Shown here one piece after another: positions 37,887 to 43,566 of a DNA stretch of 43,566 bases. The translations under genes and the position numbers were made by a program. The number at the start of each line of letters is the position of its first letter. Within the stretch, counting starts at the first letter, position 1. Below the pieces are notes generated by a model. That model worked only from the letters and a program-made list of their open reading frames with translations. It was not told the DNA's origin and made no database searches. The DNA lies in contig PWER01000167.1 in the NCBI GenBank assembly GCA_003553565.1, positions 1 through 43,566 of the forward strand. Reading direction: 5' to 3'. This DNA comes from Nitriliruptoria bacterium. Lineage in GTDB: Bacteria > Actinomycetota > Nitriliruptoria > Euzebyales > Egibacteraceae.

Positions 37887-38768
37887 CTAGGCCGCGTCCC
37901 CGGCGGCGGGGTGCGCGCGGGGAGGCTGGCGCGCCGCCACGACGCGGGCGCGGCCGGCGAGGTCGGCGTGCAGGCGCACCGCGCGCAGCCCGATCGCCTC
38001 GGCGCGGGCGGCCACCGCCTCCGCCCGGGGCTGCGCGACCTCCAGCAGCAGGTGGCCCTGCGGGGCGAGCCAGTCCCGGGCCGCGGCGAGCAGGCGGTCG
38101 GTGACCTCGTGGCCGGTGGGGCCGGCCACGAGCGCCTCGGCCGGGTCGCCGCGGGTCACCTCGGTCTCTGCGGCGCGCCGCTCGGCCTCGGTCAGGTAGG
38201 GAGGGTTGGACACGAGCACCGCCACGCGTCGGCGCAGCCCGTCGGGCACTGGGGTGAGCAGGTCGCCGTGGCGCACGTCGACCCACAGCCCGCAGCGGCG
38301 CGCGTTCGCCCGGGCGGCGGCCACCGCCGCGGCGCTGGCGTCGGTGGCCAGCACCAGTCCGGGGCGCGCCTCGTCGGCCACGGCCAGCGCGACCGCGCCC
38401 GAGCCGGTGCCCACATCGACCACGATCCCCCCGGGTGGGGTGGCGGCGATGGCGTGCTCGGCGAGCACCTCGGTCTCGGGGCGGGGCACCAGGACGTCGT
38501 CGGCCACGGTCAGGGTCAGCCGGCGGAAGCCGGTCTCGCCGACCAGGCGCTGCAGCGGCTCGCGTGCGGCGCGCCGGGCCAGCAGGGCAGCCAGGCGCTG
38601 CGCGGCCGGCTCGGGCAGCGCCTCGGCACGGTGCAGGCGCACCTGCGGGCGGGTGAGGCCCAGCGCGTGGGCCACCAGCAGCTCGGCGTCGACCTCCGGG
38701 GTCGGCACGCCGGCGGCGGCCAGGCGCGCCGCAGCCTCCGCGCGCGCCTGCCCGACGGTGGCGCTCAC
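37887..38768 (-). CDS. prmC: Release factor glutamine methyltransferase PrmC
   Basis: 293 aa; GTG at 38768 overlaps the prfA stop as GTGA. The N-terminal helical domain (about 1-85) is followed by a class I methyltransferase with [12 protein letters not shown]-binding [16 protein letters not shown] and the catalytic NPPY at 188-191. It methylates the Gln of the GGQ motif of release factors RF1 and RF2. It is translationally coupled to its substrate's gene. Confidence 0.96.
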   Translation of the reverse strand: MSATVGQARAEAAARLAAAGVPTPEVDAELLVAHALGLTRPQVRLHRAEALPEPAAQRLAALLARRAAREPLQRLVGETGFRRLTLTVADDVLVPRPETEVLAEHAIAATPPGGIVVDVGTGSGAVALAVADEARPGLVLATDASAAAVAAARANARRCGLWVDVRHGDLLTPVPDGLRRRVAVLVSNPPYLTEAERRAAETEVTRGDPAEALVAGPTGHEVTDRLLAAARDWLAPQGHLLLEVAQPRAEAVAARAEAIGLRAVRLHADLAGRARVVAARQPPRAHPAAGDAA

Positions 38769-39871
38769 TGCGACGCGGGCGCCTGCTCGGCGAGGGCGGC
38801 GAGACGGCGGCGCTGCTCCTCCTCGGCCAGCGCACCGACGAGCTCGTCGAGCTGGCCGGCCAGCACCTCCTCGAGGTTGTGCACCGTCAGGTTGATGCGA
38901 TGATCGGTGACGCGGCGCTGGGGGAAGTTGTAGGTGCGGATCTTCTCCGACCGGTCGCCCGAGCCGATCTGGGCGGCGCGCTCCTCGGCGCGCTCCGCGG
39001 CGACGCGCTGCTGCTCGTCCGCCAGCAGCCGGGCGCGCAGCACGCGCATGGCGCGCTCGCGGTTCTGCAGCTGCGACTTCTGGTCCTGCGAGGACACCAC
39101 GATCCCGGTGGGCACGTGGGTCAGGCGCACCGCGCTGTCGGTGGTGTTGACGCTCTGGCCACCGGGGCCCGAGGACCGGAAGGTGTCCAGGCGCACATCG
39201 TTGGGGTCGAGCTCGACGTCGACGTCCTCGGCCTCGGGCATCACCGCCACCGAGGCGGTCGAGGTGTGGATGCGCCCCGAGGACTCGGTGACCGGCACCC
39301 GCTGGACGCGGTGGACGCCCGACTCGTGCTTGAGCACCGAGTACACGTGGTCGCCGGACACCTGGAAGGTGGCCTCCTTGACCCCGCCCACCCCCTGCTC
39401 GGAGACCGACACGTCCTCGACGCGCCAGCCACGCGACTCGGCGAACCGCTGGTACATGCGCTGCAGCTCGCCGGCGAACAGGCCGGCCTCGTCGCCGCCG
39501 GCGCCGGCGCGGATCTCGACGATGACGTCCTTGTGGTCCTGCGGGTCCGGCGGGATCAGCAGGCGGCGCAGCTCCTCGGCGAGCTCGGCGGCGCGGGCCT
39601 CGTGCTGCTCGGCCTCGGCGAGGAAGGCGTCGTGGTCGGCGTCCTGCGACTCCTCGGCGAGCTCGCGCGCAGCGGCCGCGTCGTCCAGCGCGGCGCGCCA
39701 GCGCCCGGCCACGTCGGTGATCTGCGCCACGTGGGCGTGCTGCTTGGCGATCTCGCGGTAGCGGGCGTGGTCGCCGGCGACCGCCGGGTCGGCGAGCTGG
39801 GCCTCCAGCTCGGTGTGGGTGCGCTCGAGCTCGGCGAGCCGGTCGACGAGCGGGCCGAGGTCAGCGGTCAT
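38765..39871 (-). CDS. prfA: Peptide chain release factor 1
   Basis: 368 aa; ATG at 39871 with GGAGGT upstream. GGQ is at 237-239 in [20 protein letters not shown]. The stop-recognition tripeptide is P-V-T at 193-195 ([14 protein letters not shown]), the P-x-T form of RF1 rather than the SPF of RF2, so it reads UAA and UAG. The acidic [16 protein letters not shown] is also conserved. The stop overlaps prmC. Confidence 0.97.
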   Translation of the reverse strand: MTADLGPLVDRLAELERTHTELEAQLADPAVAGDHARYREIAKQHAHVAQITDVAGRWRAALDDAAAARELAEESQDADHDAFLAEAEQHEARAAELAEELRRLLIPPDPQDHKDVIVEIRAGAGGDEAGLFAGELQRMYQRFAESRGWRVEDVSVSEQGVGGVKEATFQVSGDHVYSVLKHESGVHRVQRVPVTESSGRIHTSTASVAVMPEAEDVDVELDPNDVRLDTFRSSGPGGQSVNTTDSAVRLTHVPTGIVVSSQDQKSQLQNRERAMRVLRARLLADEQQRVAAERAEERAAQIGSGDRSEKIRTYNFPQRRVTDHRINLTVHNLEEVLAGQLDELVGALAEEEQRRRLAALAEQAPASQ

Positions 39872-39892
39872 CGGACGGGACCTCCGCGGCTG

Positions 39893-40951
39893 TCACGCCT
39901 CGCCCGGGTCGTCCCCGCGCGCGTCGGCGTCGTCGCCGGCGCTGTGGGCGTCCCCGCCGGGCGTGGCGTAGATCTCGGGCGGCGCCTCGTCGGGTCCCCA
40001 CTGGATGCCGGCGGGCAGCGCCGCCACCCTGCCGTGCAGGTCCTCCTGGGGCACCACCGCCTGGAAGGCGCGCACGGCCACCTCGACCATGTCGTCATCG
40101 GGCTCGCGGGTGGTGAGCCGCTGCAGCCACAGGCCGGGCTTCATCAGCGCGCGGGTGAGCGGGCCCTTGTCGGCGGCGCCCAGGCGCAGCGACTCGTAGG
40201 CCACGCCCGCCACCACCGGCAGCAGCAGGATGCGCAGGCCGATGTGGTAGGCCGCGTAGCCGAGGATGCCCACCCCCTCTGGCGGGGGCACCAGCGCGCC
40301 GGCCACGCTGTAGACGAGGATGGCCACCACCATGACCATCACCAGGAAGTTGGTGCCGCACCGCACGTGCAGCGTCGAGTAGCCCTGGATGCGGTCGGGT
40401 TCCAGCTGCTCGCCGTGCTCCCAGGCCGCGATCGTCTTGTGCTCGGCGCCGTGGTAGGCGAACACCCGCCGGATGTCGTCCATCAGCGAGATCAGCAGGA
40501 TGTAGCCGAGGAACATGACCACGCGGACCAGGCCCTCGATCACGTGGTAGGTCAGCTCGGCCACGCGCCCCTCGAGCAGGGCGGCCAGGCCGAGGTTGGG
40601 CGCGGCGATGAAGATGACGATGAACAGCAGCAGCGCGGGTATGAGCCCGCCGGCGATCTCCTTGCCCGACAGCTGCTCGTCGTCCTCGACCGCCTGGTTG
40701 GCCGAGGTGGTCAGCGCCCGCGTGCCGATCGACAGCGCGTCGTACAGCGCCCACACGCCGCGGATCAGCGGCCACCGCAGCCACGGACGGCGCTCGGGCG
40801 TGTCGCGCACCGGGCGCCGCTCCAGGTAGACGTCGCCGTTGGGGCGTCGCACCGCGACCGCCCAGACGCGCGCGCCGCGCATCATGACCCCCTCCACGAC
40901 GGCCTGGCCGCCGTAGAAGGAGGGTCGGTGGTGCTCGTGGTCGGCGCTCAT
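39893..40951 (-). CDS. DUF1385 (YqhQ-like) membrane protein
   Basis: 352 aa; ATG at 40951. The domain starts with YGGQAVVEGVMMRG and continues with GVWALYDAL, the conserved FAYHGAEHKTIAAWEHGE, and STLHVRCGTNFLV. About four transmembrane helices. A C-terminal extension of about 45 residues is acidic and glycine-rich. The family has no proven biochemical role but nearly always sits between rpmE and prfA, as here, so a link to translation has been suspected. Confidence 0.92.
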   Translation of the reverse strand: MSADHEHHRPSFYGGQAVVEGVMMRGARVWAVAVRRPNGDVYLERRPVRDTPERRPWLRWPLIRGVWALYDALSIGTRALTTSANQAVEDDEQLSGKEIAGGLIPALLLFIVIFIAAPNLGLAALLEGRVAELTYHVIEGLVRVVMFLGYILLISLMDDIRRVFAYHGAEHKTIAAWEHGEQLEPDRIQGYSTLHVRCGTNFLVMVMVVAILVYSVAGALVPPPEGVGILGYAAYHIGLRILLLPVVAGVAYESLRLGAADKGPLTRALMKPGLWLQRLTTREPDDDMVEVAVRAFQAVVPQEDLHGRVAALPAGIQWGPDEAPPEIYATPGGDAHSAGDDADARGDDPGEA

Positions 40952-40994
40952 CGCGGACCGCGGGCCGTCAGCGCGGGGCGCGGGCGAGGACCGC

Positions 40995-41228
40995 TCACGA
41001 GCCCTTCTTGGGGCCCTTGGCGCTCTGCGAGCCGCGCGCGTAGCGCTGGCGGTAGCGCTCGACCCGGCCACCGGTGTCGACGAGCTTCTGGCGCCCGGTG
41101 TAGAAGGGGTGGCACTCGCTGCACAGCTCGACCCGGATCTCGGGCACCGTGGCGCGGGTGGTGAACTCGTTGCCGCACGTGCACCGCACGGTCGCCTCGA
41201 CGTAGTCGGGGTGGATGCCCTGCTTCAT
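40995..41228 (-). CDS. rpmE: Large-subunit ribosomal protein bL31 (zinc form)
   Basis: 77 aa, ATG start. [22 protein letters not shown] and [26 protein letters not shown] are diagnostic. The four zinc ligands C-x-C and C-x-x-C are present, so this is the C+ zinc-storing form. A zinc-free paralogue controlled by Zur may exist elsewhere in the genome. The basic C-terminal tail is normal. Confidence 0.98.
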   Translation of the reverse strand: MKQGIHPDYVEATVRCTCGNEFTTRATVPEIRVELCSECHPFYTGRQKLVDTGGRVERYRQRYARGSQSAKGPKKGS

Positions 41229-41257
41229 CGGTCGTCTCCTCGTCTCGCAGCCCTGCC

Positions 41258-41263
41258 AGCCTA
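41258..41263 (-). promoter_or_regulatory. Possible -10 box (TAGGCT) of rpmE
   Basis: TAGGCT on the minus strand follows the rho hairpin and lies 29 nt before the rpmE ATG. The AGGAG-containing leader (GAGGAGACGACCG) follows. It could give rpmE expression independent of rho; no good -35 box is seen. Confidence 0.3.
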
Positions 41264-41266
41264 GGC

Positions 41267-41286
41267 GCGGCGCGCGACCGCGCCGC
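41267..41286 (-). terminator. 8-bp hairpin in the rho-rpmE gap
   Basis: GCGGCGCG and CGCGCCGC form a perfect 8-bp stem with a 4-nt loop directly after the rho stop codon. There is no T tract. It may end or reduce the rho transcript before rpmE. Confidence 0.45.
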
Positions 41287-41295
41287 CGGGGGCGC

Positions 41296-43239
41296 TCACG
41301 TCTGCAGGTTGGACTTCTGGATCTGGACCAGGAACTGGTTGTTGCCCTTGGTCTGCTTCATCTTGTCGATCAGCAGCTCGAGCGCGGCGGGCCCGTCCAG
41401 CGCCGACAGCACGCGCCGGAGCTTCCAGGTGATCTGCAGCTCCTCGCGGTCCATGAGCAGCTCCTCCTTGCGGGTGCCGCTCTGGTCGATCGCGATGGCA
41501 GGGAACACGCGCTTCTGCTCGAGCTTGCGGTCCAGGCGCAGCTCCATGTTCCCGGTGCCCTTGAACTCCTCGAAGATGACCTCGTCCATCTTCGAGCCGG
41601 TCTCCACCAGCGCCGTGGCCAGCACCGACAGCGAGCCGCCGCCCTCGATGTTGCGCGCCGCGCCGAAGAAGCGCTTGGGCGGGTACAGCGCGCTCGAGTC
41701 GACACCGCCCGACATGATGCGCCCCGAGGCGGGGGCGGCCAGGTTGTAGGCGCGCGCCAGCCGGGTGATCGAGTCGAGCAGCACCACCACGTCACCGCCA
41801 CCCTCGACGACGCGCTTGGCGCGCTCCATCACCAGCTCGGCGATCTGGGTGTGATCGTCGGCGGGGCGATCGAAGGTCGAGGCCACGACCTCCCCGGGGA
41901 TCGACCGACGCATGTCGGTGACCTCCTCGGGCCGCTCGTCGACCAGCACCACCATCAGGTGGACCTCGGGGTTGTTGTAGGCGATCGCCTGCCCGAGCTC
42001 CTTGAGGATGGTGGTCTTGCCGGCCTTGGGCGGCGACACGATCAGGCCGCGCTGCCCCTTCCCGATCGGGGCGATGAGGTCCACGATCCGCATGGAGATC
42101 GGCCCGTCGGGCGTCTCCAGCGGGAGCCGCTCCTCGGGGAACAGCGGCGTCATGTCCTTGAAGCTGGGGCGGTGGGGCAGGTTGCCCTGCTCGTCGGGGG
42201 CGAGGCCGTTGACCGACTGCACGTAGTGCATCGCCGGGACCTTGTCGCCCTTCTGGTTGGCGCGGATCGGCCCCTCCACGACATCGCCGCGACGCAGGTT
42301 GTGGCGACGGATCAGCCCCTGGGACAGGTAGGCGTCCTTGTCGCCGGGCAGATACCCCTCGGCGCGGGTGAAGCCGTAGCCCTCCGGCAGGATGTCGAGC
42401 ACGCCCGAGCGGACCTCGCCGAGCTCGACCTGCTGCTCCTGCTGCTGGCCCTGCTGGCCCTTGTTGCCCTTGCCGCGCTTGCGCTCGCGGCGGTTGCGAC
42501 GGCGCCGCTGCCCCTCCTCGTCGCTGTCCTGGCCCTGCTGGCCCTGCTGCTTGTCCTGCTGGCCCTGCTGCTTGTCCTGCTGGCCCTGGGGCTTGTCGGG
42601 CCGCCCGTCCTGCCCGTCGCCGTCGCGCTGCTGGTGGTCCTGCCCACCGCCGTCGCGCTGCTGCGCCTCGGCCGGCGCCTGCTGCGGCGCTGCATCGGCA
42701 TCGGCGCCACCGCGCTCACCGTCGCCGGCCCGTGAGTCGCCGTCGGCGCCGCCATCGCGAGCGTCGTCCTCACCGCTGCGCTGACGCTCTCGGGTGCGCC
42801 GGCGGGTGCGGGCGACGCCCTGGCCCTGCTCGCCGTCATCGCCTTCGTCGTGCTGGCCGTCGCCGGCGCCCTCGGCCTGGGTGTGCTCCTCGCGCTGCTC
42901 GGTCTCGGTGCGCTGCTCCACGGGCTGCTCCTGGTCGGGGGCATCGTCGGGGGCATCGCTGCCGCCGCGCGCGGCGGCAGCCTCGGCGCCGTTGCCGTGG
43001 GACTGCGGCTGGGAGGTCTCGCCGTGACCATCGGATGCGGGCTGCGCGGCGTGGCCGTTGCCGTGCCCGGAGGCCTGCTCGTCGCCCAGGCCAGGCAAGG
43101 TCTCGACCTCACCGGCGCGGGCCACGATCGCCTCGACCAGCTCGGCCTTGCGCAGTCGCTGGTACCCGCGCAGCTGCAGCTCGGAGGCGATCTGCTTGAG
43201 CTCGGTGAGAGGCTTGCGCTGAAGGACGCTGGGGTCCAT
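41296..43239 (-). CDS. rho: Transcription termination factor Rho with long disordered insert
   Basis: 647 aa; ATG at 43239 with AGGAG 7 nt upstream. Rho-N (about 1-45: [28 protein letters not shown]) is followed by about 225 residues rich in Gln, Gly, Asp and Arg, including QQDKQQG repeats and a basic [17 protein letters not shown] block. The standard core follows from about 275: cold-shock-like RNA site ([20 protein letters not shown]), P-loop [35 protein letters not shown] and [14 protein letters not shown]. Rho is a hexameric RNA helicase that ends transcription. Inserts of this sort are known in actinobacterial Rho and add RNA binding or phase-separating behaviour. Confidence 0.97.
   Translation of the reverse strand: MDPSVLQRKPLTELKQIASELQLRGYQRLRKAELVEAIVARAGEVETLPGLGDEQASGHGNGHAAQPASDGHGETSQPQSHGNGAEAAAARGGSDAPDDAPDQEQPVEQRTETEQREEHTQAEGAGDGQHDEGDDGEQGQGVARTRRRTRERQRSGEDDARDGGADGDSRAGDGERGGADADAAPQQAPAEAQQRDGGGQDHQQRDGDGQDGRPDKPQGQQDKQQGQQDKQQGQQGQDSDEEGQRRRRNRRERKRGKGNKGQQGQQQEQQVELGEVRSGVLDILPEGYGFTRAEGYLPGDKDAYLSQGLIRRHNLRRGDVVEGPIRANQKGDKVPAMHYVQSVNGLAPDEQGNLPHRPSFKDMTPLFPEERLPLETPDGPISMRIVDLIAPIGKGQRGLIVSPPKAGKTTILKELGQAIAYNNPEVHLMVVLVDERPEEVTDMRRSIPGEVVASTFDRPADDHTQIAELVMERAKRVVEGGGDVVVLLDSITRLARAYNLAAPASGRIMSGGVDSSALYPPKRFFGAARNIEGGGSLSVLATALVETGSKMDEVIFEEFKGTGNMELRLDRKLEQKRVFPAIAIDQSGTRKEELLMDREELQITWKLRRVLSALDGPAALELLIDKMKQTKGNNQFLVQIQKSNLQT
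42544..42585. repeat. 21-bp tandem repeat in rho coding for a Gln-rich heptapeptide
   Basis: CTGCTGCTTGTCCTGCTGGC plus C occurs at 42544-42564 and again, identical, at 42565-42585, with a partial copy after it. In the rho frame each copy encodes GQQDKQQ. An exact repeat in frame suggests recent duplication and possible length variation between strains. Confidence 0.75.
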
Positions 43240-43442
43240 GAACGGCTCCTGGAACGGAAGGTGCTGATGCGTCTGCGGCAGCCCGCAACCCCATCGCGAG
43301 GGGGTCATGACCCAGCTAGCGCTGCCGCTTGTCCAGTCACAGGGAGCGTGCTCCAACGTGACTGCTGCGCAAGCGGGGTGCGGGGGCGACGATCGCTAGT
43401 GCCTGCTGCAAAGGCGTGGCGGGCAACCAGGGATCAATCGTC
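43240..43442 (-). other. Long leader of the rho mRNA with hairpins (no gene seen)
   Basis: About 200 nt lie between the predicted promoter and the rho ATG. Two structures stand out: CAGTCAC (43334-43340) paired with GTGACTG (43358-43364) around an inner GGAGC-GT-GCTCC stem, and the perfect palindrome GGGTCATGACCC (43302-43313). Rho genes in many bacteria are autoregulated by Rho-dependent attenuation in a long leader, so this is the likely site. The 95 bases right of the promoter (43472-43566) show nothing I can assign. Confidence 0.5.
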
Positions 43443-43471
43443 AGGCTAGCACTCCGGCCTCACGGTTGCCA
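43443..43471 (-). promoter_or_regulatory. Promoter of rho
   Basis: On the minus strand TGGCAA (43471-43466) and TAGCCT (43448-43443) are 17 bp apart, and TGC directly before the -10 box gives an extended -10 form. It is the best promoter match between the window edge and the rho start. Confidence 0.5.
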
Positions 43472-43566
43472 CGCCTGGCCGAGCGCCGCCGTGGGCGGGC
43501 ACGCCTCGGCGCCACCACGGTTCCAGCGACTCGCGTCGACCTCCCAGCCCTGCCCGGCAAGCGCCC

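Noticed and set aside
42544-42600. Possible CRISPR-like short repeats
   Set aside because: They are two in-frame 21-bp copies without spacers inside the rho coding sequence.
43240-43356. An N-terminal extension of Rho from 43356
   Set aside because: It needs a TTG start without a ribosome binding site, does not resemble Rho-N and overlaps the leader hairpins; the ATG at 43239 has AGGAG.

Overview
This window is a very GC-rich (visibly above 70%) actinobacterial chromosome segment. The order of the right half (rho, rpmE, a DUF1385 gene, prfA, prmC, sua5, rpiB, glyA, the atp operon, murA, then further left methylmalonyl-CoA epimerase, thiolase and meaB) is close to the order known from Streptomyces and mycobacteria. 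The divergence of many proteins and the unusual ATP synthase c subunit suggest a deep-branching lineage, perhaps the Nitriliruptoria/Egibacter type. That placement is an inference from gene content, not a database result. No rRNA, tRNA, insertion sequence, prophage or CRISPR array was found.

Layout. 1-1485 (minus strand): the 5' end of an HrpA-type RNA helicase, an S4-domain (HslR-like) RNA-binding protein and a Rossmann-fold NAD(P)-binding protein. 1600-4708 (plus): a DsbA-fold protein without its cysteines, a membrane pseudokinase and an active PknB-like Ser/Thr kinase; the kinase start overlaps the stop of a short leader ORF. 4746-10825: a sulfur/persulfide block with a two-domain sulfurtransferase, a MarR regulator, a CstR-like persulfide-sensor repressor, a persulfide-dioxygenase-type MBL/rhodanese fusion, a YgaP-like membrane rhodanese and an SLC13-type permease with two RCK_C domains. 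Two near-identical operator palindromes lie between the divergent repressor and dioxygenase genes. 10913-11320: a small DUF4870 membrane protein, followed by a long terminator hairpin.

11376-18302: an aldehyde dehydrogenase gene flanked by two large BTAD-family regulators of different design. The divergent promoter region of the first regulator and the dehydrogenase holds four GTGA-type heptamers spaced exactly 11 bp apart, the geometry of SARP-family binding sites. 18419-23379: MeaB GTPase, thiolase, an S9 peptidase and methylmalonyl-CoA epimerase. The methylmalonyl-CoA mutase they should serve is not in the window. 23466-26163: small conserved actinobacterial proteins, a cyclophilin and a CPBP-family membrane protease.

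26167-43239 (all minus strand, so transcribed right to left) is housekeeping: Rho with a long disordered insert and its own leader; ribosomal protein L31; DUF1385 membrane protein; release factor 1 and its methyltransferase PrmC; a Sua5-like protein with altered signature residues; RpiB; GlyA; the full F1Fo ATP synthase operon headed by two small AtpI/AtpZ-type proteins; then MurA. Several genes show an actinobacterial leaderless arrangement, in which a TANNNT box lies 5-8 nt before the start codon. Others are joined by GTGA/ATGA stop-start overlaps. Gene starts were chosen from ribosome binding sites, these boxes and family alignment.
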